From positions 258,845 through 276,888 of the forward strand of contig CAMPET010000039.1 in NCBI GenBank assembly GCA_946803715.1: 18,044 nucleotides of DNA, written 5' to 3'. The DNA is from Beroe ovata (Eukaryota; Ctenophora; Nuda; Beroida; Beroidae). The notes under the pieces were generated by a model. The model was not told where the DNA came from. It ran no database searches and saw nothing but the letters and a program-made list of their open reading frames with translations. Both the position numbers and the translations under genes were made by a program. Shown piece after piece: positions 1 to 10,800 of the stretch (positions are counted from its first letter, which is position 1; every line of letters begins with the position of its first letter).

Positions 1-109
1 GAGTGGTGTCAGTACAGAGTGGTGTCAGTGAGATTGTGGTGTCAGTACAGAGTGGTGTCAGTGAGATTGTGGTGTCAGTACAGAGTGGTGTCAGTGAGAT
101 TGTGGTGTC
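1..109. repeat. 33-bp tandem repeat (minisatellite), about 3 copies
   Basis: The block beginning gagtggtgtcagtg restarts at 17, 50 and 83, an exact 33-bp period, and is cut by the left window edge. It lies past the donor of the last visible zinc-finger exon of the minus-strand gene, so it is read as intronic. Every frame stays open because 33 is a multiple of three; the 11-residue repeat peptide this gives on the plus strand is not taken as coding. Confidence 0.9.
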
Positions 110-145
110 CACTGTTCTGCTTGTCCACACAGCACCGATACTCAC

Positions 146-258
146 GTTTGAGGAAATCCGGACTTATCTTGGTGAGATCTCCCTCGTGATCGTTAGCTTT
201 ATGAAGGAGCAACTCGTTCATTGAGCTAGTGCCGTACCCACACTCATAGCACGAGTAC
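146..258 (-). CDS. Zinc-finger gene exon 10 (second C2H2 finger)
   Basis: The exon begins directly after CATCAAAAG with YSCYECGYGTSSMNELLLH and closes with HKANDH (C-X2-C-X12-H-X4-H), a second finger five residues after the first. It ends at ISPDFLK plus one base before the strong donor GTGAGT (145-140). The gene continues beyond the left edge. Confidence 0.75.
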
Positions 259-3224
259 CTTTTGATGAGATAATTGATTGATAATTGATGAGATGGGATG
301 AAAGAAACTGCAGTGCTTGATTGTCGATAACGTATCATGGACAAATAATTTTGAAATTCAAGACCAAGACCTATGTTTGAAGAGATGGACACGCATGTGG
401 GAGACGAATATTTTCTCCTCTGAACAGGTTAAACCACAGATATAACACCTGAACGATCCCCCATCTTTTACCGGTGTTACAGGTGCTATCGAGGCGGAGG
501 TGCTGGGTGTCACCTCGCTCTTGTACTGGGGTCTGGGGTAAATATTGAGATGTGGGACGTGAGACCGGGTGATTATCAGTCACATGGAAATTAAAGAATC
601 ATGGAAATGACGTCATTTTTCATGATTTTGTTTTCAATATAAATGAACAAATGAAACTAACTTTAGATACCTACACAAATCATTGACATTTGACACATGC
701 AAGTCTCTAACAGATACAGGATGGTTCAGTGATGACTGATGCCAAACTATGGACACAATATCAGAAACTGAGTTATGAGCGTCTACTTTAAAAACAGCGT
801 TCTTCGTAGGTACACGTTGTATAATCTCACAATAATCAAGAGACATACTCACTGAATTTGGACATGGTGAAAATCTTCATCCTCCTCATCTAATCCCACA
901 GTCACGTGATCTGACACGTGTTCTGACGTCATTCCGTGATCCGCACTATTTTCCAATAGAACCTGGATAAAGTGAGGGGAAAGGGGTTGCAGGGGGGAAC
1001 AATGCGTAGCTACAGACCACATGACACCCTCAACAACAAGGTTGTGCTTCTTTGTTGTCGTGGATGAACACGTGTGCAACGTGTATTTGTGGAATCAAGC
1101 GGAGTGTGAACAAGCGATAAGCCCCCCGGGGTTATGCAGTGAGTTACTAAATAATGAGAAATTGAGGTTGGGGTAATGGGGTGGGATCATACAGCGAACA
1201 GTCGATTAACCGAACGAAGATATGGCTGATTTTTCCATGAATATATGTGACTTGAGATCATACCTAACTTGACGAACCTTAGAAATCTCATTTGCCAGGT
1301 AGTTTACAGCTCCACTGGGCAACTTATCCACATCCATCTTAGACAGTTGCTCCAGTTCTCCCGCCAGCTTTTCCAAGTCAGGGTAAAGCTGGGGAATCTC
1401 TGTTGTGGACATGATCGTGCCGACTGATTGCGTTGTTACAACCCCAGAGGAGCTGCAGGCAGATGATGAGGATTCCTCTTCACTGTAAACTGTGGGCGTG
1501 GAGTTGTTGGGACTGGAAAATGGGCTCAGGATGTCCATGATGGCCACCAATTCTTCTTGGGAAAGCTGATCTAGAATCTGAGGGTAGGATTGAATTGGCT
1601 CGGTTAATAGCAAGGCAGTAAATAACCTTGATTAATAACGTTTAACACTTGCTGCTGATCTCCATTGTTACCTCTGGTAATGAACTCGATGATTGTAATG
1701 CTTCTAGCATACTTTCAACAACTGAACTACTAGTGGGTTTCTTTGTTTCACTATGCTTGGCATCGGGTCCTGAGAAAATGATTATAAATCTTGTTCTAAG
1801 AAGTTGAGCACAGTTTTGGCGAGATTTTTCTACTTATCCAGTAAATTGAATCTTAAAATATCTAGATTGAAAAGATACTTAATTCGAGTGTGACATCAGT
1901 GCAAAACTCATTAACTTATAACGTACCACAATTGCTATCCTCCAAAACGGTATTTGATTCAGAAGATAAGCTATCCTTTGTTTCAGATCCTGCATTCAGA
2001 TCAATAACCGGCATGTCAGGTCCATTTGCCTTTGGTTCATCAACTGTGATAGTCTGAGATGTATCAGAGTTCCCCTCCTCAGTTGATATTGGAGGTTCTT
2101 CAGAGAATGATTCATTCTGAACGCACTCAATCTGTGCAGGACCGTTGTGCTGGGAAACTAGTTGTGGCTGATAATTCACACTCTGATTCATCATTTGAAT
2201 ATTGGTATTGACTGCAGGAATGGGAGTAGCAATCTGGTTGTGTGACACAATTGGAGCTGCTACAAGTTGTGGCTGGTTGCTCATGTACCCTTGTGGACCG
2301 TGAATTACTTGTACTGTTGATCCTGGGACAAAAGTCAGAGATATTAATTCAAGCTTTGATTTCATTTCACAGCATTAAGCTTTCATTATGCTAGAAGGAT
2401 CTTGGACAATACCTGGGAAAGTTGAGATATTGTTGATATCAATTGGAATAAGAAAACATGATTGCTGTGCAACACCAGTGTCGATTACACCTTGCATTAT
2501 GACATTATTTCCATGGACAGATATTGACTTTGTCTGCAGATTTGCTGGGATTGTCGATGCTGATCCAATTAATGGCAATGTAGAGGGGCTTTGATGTACA
2601 TTGGCAGAGCCATTACATTGTCCATTTTGTAAGGCCACATCTTTATCATCCTGGTTATCTGCTATACCATTCTCATCATCCAATACCTTTGTATCAGCCT
2701 TGTATGATCTCTTCAATCCATTTTGTAGTTTAGTTATAAGACCCTGTATAGATGTCTTGTCACTGAGTTCAATGAAGTCTACAATCATTGTGTCTATATC
2801 CTCCATGCAATAAAGCTTCTTTTTCTTCTTAGCCATTTTTTGTTTCTTTATATGGATTTCTTGGTCGGATGAACAAGAGTTTTTCCTGGGAGAATATATT
2901 TATCAATGAGGTAATAGCAAATACAGCGCATGTATACAGAGCATGACCAGAAAATCAGGGCAATTCAATGTCTCCAAGTACTGACTTTGGTCTTCCTCTG
3001 CGCTTGTCATTTTCAGGTGATTTGGGCAGCTGGGCCATATAACGTTTACTAGGGTCATCTGAAAAAGTGTTTAGCTTGCATTTTTCAATTAATTTAGTTC
3101 TTATTTAAAAGAACTAAGTATCTTTCTACATACTACTAGGCTTATAGTTAATCTTCCGTCTTTTACGAGATGACCGTCTTGAATGTGAATCTGGTTCTTG
3201 TGCTTCAGGAACTTCTCCTTCCAT
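146..3224 (-). CDS. AT-hook / C2H2 zinc-finger protein, unrecognised, ten exons, 3' end outside window
   Basis: A ten-exon gene model built from splice sites and reading-frame continuity, about 615 residues visible. In order it shows a basic N-terminus (KRRKINYKPS), an AT-hook-like core (DKRRGRPKK) about residues 48-56, a lysine cluster (KKQKMAKKKKK), a long Gln/Asn/Ser-rich middle of low complexity, a charged probably helical stretch around LEKLAGELEQLSKMDVDKLP, an acidic patch (DEEDED), and two C2H2 zinc fingers. AT-hooks bind the minor groove of AT-rich DNA and C2H2 fingers commonly bind DNA, so a nuclear DNA-binding or chromatin role is inferred. I do not recognise the family. Nine joins match in phase and eight of those introns have good consensus sites; exon 6 to 7 is uncertain. 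The gene runs head to head with beta-spectrin. Confidence 0.75.
371..532 (-). CDS. Zinc-finger gene exon 9 (first C2H2 finger)
   Basis: Acceptor ATATTTACCCCAG and donor GTCTTG (370-365). After a Thr/Ser/Pro-rich lead (YKSEVTPSTSASIAPVTPV) comes a C2H2 finger: FRCYICG, twelve residues between the second Cys and first His, then HMRVH (C-X2-C-X12-H-X3-H). Confidence 0.8.
   Translation of the reverse strand, partial: TPVQERGDTQHLRLDSTCNTGKRWGIVQVLYLWFNLFRGENIRLPHACPSLQT
671..706 (-). CDS. Zinc-finger gene exon 8 (36-nt exon)
   Basis: A short exon between acceptor ATCTGTTAG and donor GTATCT (670-665), reading DLHVSNVNDLC. It enters and leaves in phase 2, which fits both neighbours. Its small size and moderate acceptor make it less certain than the others. 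Confidence 0.5.
853..962 (-). CDS. Zinc-finger gene exon 7 (acidic)
   Basis: Acceptor CACTTTATCCAG and the strong donor GTGAGT (852-847). It encodes VLLENSADHGMTSEHVSDHV then an acidic run with DEEDED and ends HHVQI plus two bases (phase 2). The other two frames hit stops within the exon. Confidence 0.65.
1278..1577 (-). CDS. Zinc-finger gene exon 6 (Ser-rich, then charged helical segment)
   Basis: The acceptor is TACCCTCAG before 1577. The exon reads ILDQLSQEELVAIMDILSPF, a Ser/Glu-rich stretch, and a charged probably helical segment up to AVNYLANEISK. The 3' end is uncertain: donor GTTCGT (1277-1272) keeps phase 0, as exon 7 requires, while donor GTATGA (1263-1258) fits the consensus about equally well but leaves phase 2 and would need an unseen exon between 1080 and 1257. 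Confidence 0.65.
1672..1769 (-). CDS. Zinc-finger gene exon 5
   Basis: Acceptor CATTTTCTCAG and donor GTAACA (1671-1666). The 98 nt read PDAKHSETKKPTSSSVVESM and on to SSSSLPE, joining in phase 1 before and phase 0 after. It was found by splice-phase matching; no long open frame marks it. Confidence 0.7.
1927..2322 (-). CDS. Zinc-finger gene exon 4 (Gln/Asn/Ser-rich)
   Basis: Acceptor CTTTTGTCCCAG and donor GTACGT (1926-1921) delimit 396 nt in phase with both neighbours. It encodes a Gln/Asn/Ser-rich stretch (for example NTNIQMMNQSVNYQPQLVSQ) turning acidic toward its end. This composition resembles the disordered activation regions of transcription factors; that is inference from composition only. 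Confidence 0.8.
2413..2885 (-). CDS. Zinc-finger gene exon 3 (Lys cluster, Asn/Gln/Ser-rich region)
   Basis: This is the largest exon, 473 nt, with acceptor TTCTCCCAG at its start and donor GTATTG (2412-2407). It encodes KKQKMAKKKKKLYCMEDID, a predicted helical stretch around DTMIVDFIELSDKTSI, then a low-complexity Asn/Gln/Ser region. The internal Met at 2836 is not the start, because the frame continues through the acceptor into exon 2. Confidence 0.8.
2986..3058 (-). CDS. Zinc-finger gene exon 2 (AT-hook-like motif)
   Basis: The acceptor is CACTTTTTCAG before 3058. The reading gives DPSKRYMAQLPKSPEND then KRRGRP, the RGRP core of an AT-hook flanked by basic residues. The donor GTCAGT (2985-2980) leaves phase 2, matching exon 3; the nearby GTACTT would not match. 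Confidence 0.75.
3134..3224 (-). CDS. Zinc-finger gene exon 1 (start codon, basic N-terminus)
   Basis: ATG at 3224-3222 starts MEGEVPEAQEPDSHS followed by a basic run ending KINYKPS. An in-frame TGA lies seven codons upstream and no acceptor lies between, which supports this start. An out-of-frame ATG occurs just upstream. The exon ends in phase 1 at the donor GTATGT (3133-3128). The basic run could be a nuclear localisation signal. Confidence 0.7.
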
Positions 3225-4802
3225 CAGATGAGCAGCCCATAGTCATTTGTTAAAGCATTTACCAGTAAATCCATGCCTAATACTGAGAATTGGGCCAGCC
3301 TTAGTGAAGGAATAGTGAGACACAAGATACTCTATTCGGAAAAACCATATCATTCAGTAATTATTGAATTCACCAGAAGATAAATTTCAAATTAGAAATA
3401 TCCTGCAGAAACATCAATCTGTGCTTCAACAACTGCCTATCAGGTAGACAATTTATACTCAAGTACAGACTTGTTATCATTTCAGATAACAAGTCAGGCG
3501 TGAAATCTAATTATCTAAATGAATTATGTGACATGTGAGACATTCTAGACATATGAGCAAATGTCGATCATTTATTTATTTATCGCAGCTGCTATTCTGC
3601 CTCGTTTGAATCCGCGCACNTCCCTTATAAGCAACTATGAATAGTATATAATGCTACTGCATAAGGGACCTTCAGGAACACCGTACCACACTGCGTGACC
3701 CAAATATTCCGCGCAATTTGCATTGCACCGCTGCGCCGCCGCGCGGGGCCTCGCATGGCTTGCAATAAAAAATCAAGCATTGCCAAGCAATGCACCAATA
3801 CAACTTCATAAAAAATTTGACTGTCAATGATAGCCCCTGTCGAGAATCTCATTGCGCGCGCGCCGCTAGGCCTAGCATCGAGCCAGGTTGCCTGGCGATG
3901 CTAGGCCCAGCTGACGCGAGCCGCGAAGGGGCGAGCGACAGCGAGAATGATTTGCGGCGAGAATGATTTGCGGCGCGCGCAATGAAATTCTCGACAGGGG
4001 CTATCATCGACAGCCCACGAGCCAGGCAATAAAAATTGACTCTGAATATGCGCGCGCTTATATTGCCCCGCAATATTTATCACTGTCATGCCATAGTCAT
4101 CAAAATTCAAAATTCATGGTTGACGGTAATTCAAGAATAAATATAGATATCGCGGTAATCAATCACTGCACCTTTGAGACGACCCGATGATGTCATGTCA
4201 TGCATGATAACATGAACATTGAACATCTGTATCCGACAATACAGCTGTACAGGTGAATGAAACTCAAAAGGTATGACACATAGATCATAAATCACACCTC
4301 ACTAATTATCTGACTGTTTTGGAATTAAAACTCCGACCTCAGGATGTCTGCGAGAATGCACATCATCCTCAAATTTGATTGTTATAAGTATTGTTGATAA
4401 GTTCAAAATGTGGATCACGAGATTTCAAGATGAGAAGGCTTCCAGTATCTACATTATCTACAATCTATTATTTACCCCTTGGCTGATTTATCTGATGTAT
4501 CTGAATAGTCACCCCTTTATTGCAAAGAAAAGGGGAAGTTATTTTTCCTCCAAATGTGATGATATTTTTTGACGCCTAAGTTAAGTATAAAGGTGACGTT
4601 TTTTAATGGCTGTGAAAAATACTTGCAAAAATGAAGTTGGTCAGCTTCATGAAAATGTCAACTTTAAGTCCAAATTTGTGAATTCATACACACTGCAATT
4701 ATTATAAACTAGTCAAGATCAGATATTGAGCTATCTCTGAAACTGTAATGTAAGCTTTTCCAATATTTATTCCAATGATTTGCTGGATCTTTTGTTTTAC
4801 AG
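3225..4802. other. Head-to-head intergenic region and presumed 5' UTRs
   Basis: About 1.6 kb separates the two divergent start codons and no coding exon is supported. It must contain both promoters and the untranslated 5' exon(s) of spectrin, since a splice acceptor ends one base before the spectrin ATG. I see no convincing TATA box or initiator for either gene. A contig join lies at 3620. The GC-rich core around 3690-4010 contrasts with AT-rich flanks. A 7-bp hairpin (gcattgc / gcaatgc) lies near 3775-3795. Confidence 0.6.
3822..4012. repeat. Foldback element: ~43-bp terminal inverted repeats around an inner palindrome
   Basis: The left arm (3822-3866) and right arm (3970-4012) are reverse complements over about 43 bp with two mismatches and one 2-bp length difference; a shared core is tgatagcccctgtcgagaat. 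Inside, 3869-3907 is a second hairpin with arms ggcctagcatcg / cgatgctaggcc, and 3941-3972 is a 16-bp tandem duplication. This resembles a MITE or foldback element, but no clean target-site duplication is visible; near-repeats of ataaaaattgact occur on both sides. Confidence 0.8.
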
Positions 4803-4803
4803 G

Positions 4804-4876
4804 ATGTCTTCGTCTGGAGGAGCATTAGGTCCTTCAGGAAGGACATTTGAAACACATCGAATTGCTGTTCTGCAAG
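4804..4876 (+). CDS. Beta-spectrin exon 1 (start codon)
   Basis: ATG at 4804 encodes [20 protein letters not shown] and ends in phase 1 at donor GTAAGT. The acceptor TTTTGTTTTACAG ends at 4802, leaving one base before the ATG, so a non-coding exon or a trans-spliced leader must precede it. The [17 protein letters not shown] context matches the segment before CH1 in known beta-spectrins and fixes the frame. Confidence 0.88.
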
Positions 4877-7800
4877 GTAAGTTCTATCAACTCAGCAACC
4901 AGCATTCTACGTTATTTCTCAAATCTCAATAGCTGTATTCTCAGATTTGAAACAATCCAAACATCCTTTTCAGATGGCACATATTCACTCACAATCATCA
5001 ATTCATCTGACACTCATACTGTCCGTCCGTAAGATTTCAAATGTGATTGTTCTACTCTACCAACAAGATAATAACTATCCAATCTCACTGCTGTTATTCT
5101 TTTTAACAGGTGAAAGAGAGAAAGTTCAGAAAAAGACCTTCACTAAATGGTGTAATAGTCATCTTGGGAAAGTCAGCCTCAGAGTAAGTGAAGTAATATG
5201 CTTGTGGATTATCTGTTTATAAGTGGGTTTGTTAAGTGGTTTTCGTTTTATAAACATAGATAGAATGGCCTTAATGTGTTAATGCTTTATGATGTTTTAA
5301 CTTGATTGTCCCTAGGTGAATGACCTTTTCACTGATTTGTGTGATGGACGACTCCTGCTCAAACTATTGGAAGTTTTGTCTGGCGACAAGTGGGCTAAAC
5401 CAAGCAAGGGAACTATGAGATTTCATCAGCTTGAGAACAATGAAAAAGTCTTTAGTTATCTGAAACATGCCAAGGTATTGCAATTTTCAGTCAGAACACT
5501 GTTTTCGTTGAAGAAATCGAAATTGTATTTGGTGTTGTAGTAATTAATTGGAACCGTTTCTTGTCATTGAGGCATTCCATTTAGATTAAAGTCGAGAATA
5601 TGGGCCCTGAAGACATTGTGGATGGCAACCAGAGATTAATTCTGGGACTCATTTGGACCATCATTCTCAGATTTCAGATCCAAGTGAGGAAAAATGGATA
5701 ACTTTTTATCAAATTCTTCACTTGATGAGAGTGTTGACAGATGACACTTCGTGTGCACTGTATCTAGTATTATGTGACTATTTTGTAGGTTTTCTCTCCC
5801 TAGAGAATACTCAGTGTAATATTTATATCGATAATATCTGTGAGTCGCGTAACGTTCAAGAGTAGCGTTGTTTATCAATGAGAAATTTCAAATTCTACCT
5901 ATCCAATGATTCGGCTAAATCAGTGAACTATGTCGCATGAAAGTATCTCCGCAGGACATCACATTTGAAACTGATAACGAAGAGAAGAAAAGCGCCAAGG
6001 AAGCCCTGCTCCTGTGGTCTCAGCGCCGCACAAAGGGCTATCCAAGTGTCAAAGTGACCAACTTCACTTCCGCCTGGAGTGATGGACTAGCATTCGCGTG
6101 TCTCATCCACAAACACCGTCCTGACCTCATAGAAGTGGAAAAGATGAGCAAGGACACGCCCAAAGAGAACCTGACTCTGGCTTTTGATCTGGCAGAGAGC
6201 CAACTTGGTATACCCAAGTGAGTTGAAAATGATACCACTGCTTTTGACAGTCTGCGATACTCTCGCAACTATGATATACATCGAGAGATACATCGAGAGA
6301 TACATTATCGCAACTATGATATACATCGAGAGATACATTATCGCAACTATGATATACATCGAGATAGATGTTCAATCACGTGATTTAGGTTTAGGTTCAT
6401 AACCAGCTTTTTATTACTGAAAAAAGCTTGGTATCTAGACGAAGAATTAGAAGAAAACATAATTATGATAAATTACCATGAGATTCAACAACTCTCCGGA
6501 AAATAATATTTTTGCAATTCTCCGATAATTCCCGTCATGCTGTAACTTTAGCACGCCTCCCCTAACAGCTCCTAATCTTAGGATCATTACAGTGTTTAAT
6601 AACAAAGTGTGCATTCCAATCTCTGGCATCGGTCATATTAATAGCAGTATTTTGTTACACTGTTTAGTTGGTTGTGTTATTCGTTTATGTTTGAGAGATG
6701 GGCATCGTTTCAGGGTACATATCTCATATTATCATGATGATATCTAGCTATTTCTGTGTGACACATTTTTACTTCCTACTTTGTACCTCTACAATCATGA
6801 TTCAGGGACTCTGTAGTCTGTTATACCCAGCATATTTTGTGTGTACCCTGTTTAATACGCTCCCTGTCTTTCTGTATTTTCAATAAGTTCTGTTTCTACA
6901 GAATTTCTCATTACTTTGCATTGTTTCTCGTGGTCCGCCTATCACTGAGTTTGTAGTTTTATCCCACCGGTGACTGACAATCCGTCATTCTGTCCGACCG
7001 TTCACACATTCCCTAAATTCTGATCAGCATATCTCTCTGTTTCTCTTACCCCTCACCTAGTTGCTAGTTGCCTCTCAGACTACTCACTGTCAAATGATTC
7101 CCACCTATTCTCACCTCCCCACGCACTCATTCTTAATACCTATCCTCACCTCACCACTCACTCATACTCACTATCTATCCTCACCTCCCCACTCACTCAT
7201 ACTCACTATCTATCCTCACCTCCCCACAGNCTGATTCCCACGAATTCTCACCTCTCCACTCACTCATACTTACTATCTATCCTCACCTCCCCACTCACTC
7301 ATACTTACTATCTATCCTCACCTCCCCACTCACTCAGACTGCTCGATGTGGAGGATGTTAATGTGGAGTATCCTGACGAGAAGAGTATCATGACATATGT
7401 TGCTAACTACTACCACACATTCGCCAAGATGAAGACCGGAGATGTCTCCTCCAAGAGAATCGTCAAGGTGGGTTCAGGAACTGACAAAATTCGTTGTACC
7501 CCCCCAGGGATATGCCCTTTGGTGCCATCCCCAGATCCCCTTCCTTGGATATATATCCTGAGGAGTTGCTGCAGAAAATGTCATGCCATGTGATCGCCAT
7601 TGATAAGACCATTAGAGAAACGCTGTAACGCGATTGTTCATGACAATTTTATTTATGATAATGAATCTGTTTCAGATGATATCGTTTTTACAAGAGTGTG
7701 AAGCGTCACAGCAGGAGTACCACAGACTAGCATCATCCCTCCTTGATTGGATAGACCAGACTATCGAGACACTGGGTAAGCTGCTGTAGTCCCCCCACAA

Positions 7801-10800
7801 ATATTCCAGTAGTCTCATACCTCTTCCTGAAAAAGATTATATTTTTACTTTTACCGTACAGTAGTGAATAGTGATCCGATCACTGTGATCGTCTGAGGAG
7901 GAGTCAAGTCGCAAGTGATATCGATGTAGTGAAATATACTTTTCACCCCGCAAGGCATCTTTTCACGAGTTATAAAGCCAATAACTGTTCCATCAATTAT
8001 AATATCCCTGCAGGGAACAGGGAGTTTCCCAACATTCTATCCGGTGTTCAGAACCTCCTGTCCGACTTTGCCAAGTACAGAACCCAGGAGAAACCGCCAA
8101 AGTTAGTACCGGGGAGAAACCCGGGCTCCAATACTTCAATCGGATGACCATTTTCTAGAACCTGGTCAGCTAGAATACCAGTCTCCAGTAAGTCTCCAGT
8201 TTTTCCGAGGAATCTGCATCGCTTCTCCTGCAGGTACACAGAGAAAGGGGATTTGGAGGTTGTGTTCTACAACCTGAACGCGAAACTCAGATCACAATCG
8301 CAGCCTGGCTTTACTCCAGAAGAGGGAAAACTGATATCCGATGTCAACGAGCGGTGGTCTCAACTTGAGGTGGGTTTTGCTGGGTGGTCTCAACTTGAGG
8401 TGAGTTTTGCTGGGTGGTGTCAACTTGAGGTGGGTTTTGCTGGGTGGTCCCAACTTGAGGTGGGTTTTGCTGCGCAGTCCTTACTGAGAGAGTTTGGAAA
8501 ATATTAAGAAGGAACGCTCAGGTCACAGGTTTTTACCATAAAGGAAAGGGAGGTTTCTCTTGGTAAATTTTGTGAAGCGATCTTTATTCATATCTTGGCG
8601 TGACGACCTATGCAGTTTGTCAGTATTAGAATGGGTATGTGTGATTGTCAGTGTGTGAGTGTGTTTGTGAGTGTGTGAGTGAGCTATAAACAATCTGTTG
8701 GTAGAGTCATTTTCCAGTATCCCCATGTCAAGAGAATTATACCTCCAATTTGTCTCATTATCAGGGAAATACACTGTTTATCGACACTTCATCAGTGTGT
8801 ACGTTCAGTGTACTGTGTGTACTGTGTGTGTGTGTGTTTGTGTTTGTGTGTGTGTGCGTGAGTGTGTGCGTTCAGTCTCATTGCGTGAGTGTGTGTTAAT
8901 ATGTATTTGGGCGTGAGCCATAAGAAGTGACATCTAGCGAGTTCCCATGAGGCCATGATATCGGATATCAACTACGATCAAATTCACCTTGTTCTCAGGG
9001 TAACAGTGCGGAATGCCCAACTTCGCAACGTTGGGTATTCCCTTCATTGGGTATTGTAGAAGTTGGGTATTCCGTACCCCAATCTGTTCTATGGTGACTA
9101 TAGAGTCTCCTTGCCCCTCATCACTCCTGTTCTCAGAACGCTGAACACTCCCGGGAGGTAGCTCTCAGAGAGGAGCTACTCAGACTGGAGCGACTGGAGA
9201 GAATGGCGGAGAAGTTCGATAAGAAGGCGAGCATGAGGGCAAACTGGCTCATTGAAAACCACAAACTCGTATCCCAGGTGAGTGTCATTGGAGTGAGTTA
9301 TATTAGTTTGTTAGATAAGAGTAGCAGGAAAAGTGAAAACAATTCAGAAAAGATGATTAAATTCTCTTTAGATTCAGTGAAAGGTTCCCTTTACTGAGTT
9401 ACTTCACTAATTGGTCAAGTTACCTATAATTTAGTGTCATTGATTTCATCTCCTAAACCGTAGTACAAGGAATATGTGTTCGCCTACAAAGTGGACGATT
9501 TTTTAGTATGTTCATTGTTCCACTTCGAAATCATACTATGACTCCGGATCCCTTCAATATCGTACTAAGAAGAAACATCAGCATTATTTTAGCAATAGTC
9601 ACAATGATATTTTACAAGAGAACATTTTCAGATTCACGTCCCAGATTCACGTCCCACTTTTCACTAATCCTCACTCACGACCTCTGCTAAACAATCATCA
9701 GTGCACTGCAGGAACACTGCTCTATCACCGTAAAATTGTTCACAATCGATCAGACAGTCGTCGTATGCGTCCAATTCCGACTCCGTCATCGGAACCGTTG
9801 CTCCTTCATCAATGTCATCATCGTTGACAGGCGCTCCCGTCACCATTGTGTACATCATCAGGGTGATAAAGAGGTGCTTCAAAAACATGGCTACATGGAA
9901 ATTGGGTTATTGTCATCGGCAAATTCTATCACGGAATGATGAAATGATGATTTTCATTGACGAAGTTTGATTATTAGAGGTGAAAATTTGGTTTCCTTCA
10001 AAATGTGAAGCAAAATGTGAACTCAAAAACTAGTTAAGTTCTCAAATACTGGATGCCTATCACTAGGTACTTACTAACTTACTCTCTAAGTATAAAGCGA
10101 CTTATTTCAATGTGATTCATCAATTTCTTCCCAGTGAGGCTAAAACTGTCCAAATTTAACACTCGCGTTTGAATGTCTCTTGTTGCAGCCACATAGAATT
10201 TCTAAATTATAACCCACATAGAGTAAGACTGCTGAAACCTTTCAAAGTTTCAAAGTTTCCGGCGAAACTTCAGCGTGAGTTATTGATTAAATCATGGAGT
10301 ATGGAGTTCACTTTGGAAACCACTGTGATAAAGTACATCATGATACTATTATTTAACATCGAGCAAAGTTTACGTGTGTGCCATCATTAATTATACTATT
10401 TTAGTTCAATGCCTCTAAAATCATGGATAGTCACATTGAAAACAATTTATAGTGAAGGTATATTGAAAACAAATAGTGCATCAATTATTGAGGACAAGTA
10501 GCGTAGTTCGTTCTGAACACTGAACAGTGAACACTAGTATTGGTGTCCAGGTGTAACTTTTTCATCACAATTTAGAGTTGAGCTATCATTCATTCATCAT
10601 GCATACCTCTAGTTGACTCAGTGTACCAAACTTTCATTCAATTCTTCAAAATGGAATAGAACTAGCTGAGTTCATTCTACGACTATTGTAACAAGCATTT
10701 CCAAATTTCAATTATTGACACGCCATATTCCTGTTCAGAATTTGAATTCCTGTTCGTTCATTTCCCTATCGTGTTCTACTCCGCAGGACAATTTTGGAGT

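Noticed and set aside
3-224. Plus-strand ORF with an 11-residue repeat (SVQSGVSEIVV)
   Set aside because: It is produced by the 33-bp satellite and runs antisense across the second zinc-finger exon.
849-1079. Independent small gene starting at the Met near 1079 (minus strand)
   Set aside because: The part upstream of 962 reads as intron with a good acceptor; only 853-962 fits the zinc-finger gene.
2388-2813. Plus-strand ORFs opposite zinc-finger gene exon 3
   Set aside because: Shadows of the minus-strand coding exon with no splice or start support.
3625-4190. Short ORFs on both strands in the GC-rich intergenic region
   Set aside because: They follow from the inverted-repeat element and have no recognisable features.
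8794-8896. Cys/Val-rich ORFs across the TG microsatellite
   Set aside because: Translation of a simple repeat; no gene support.
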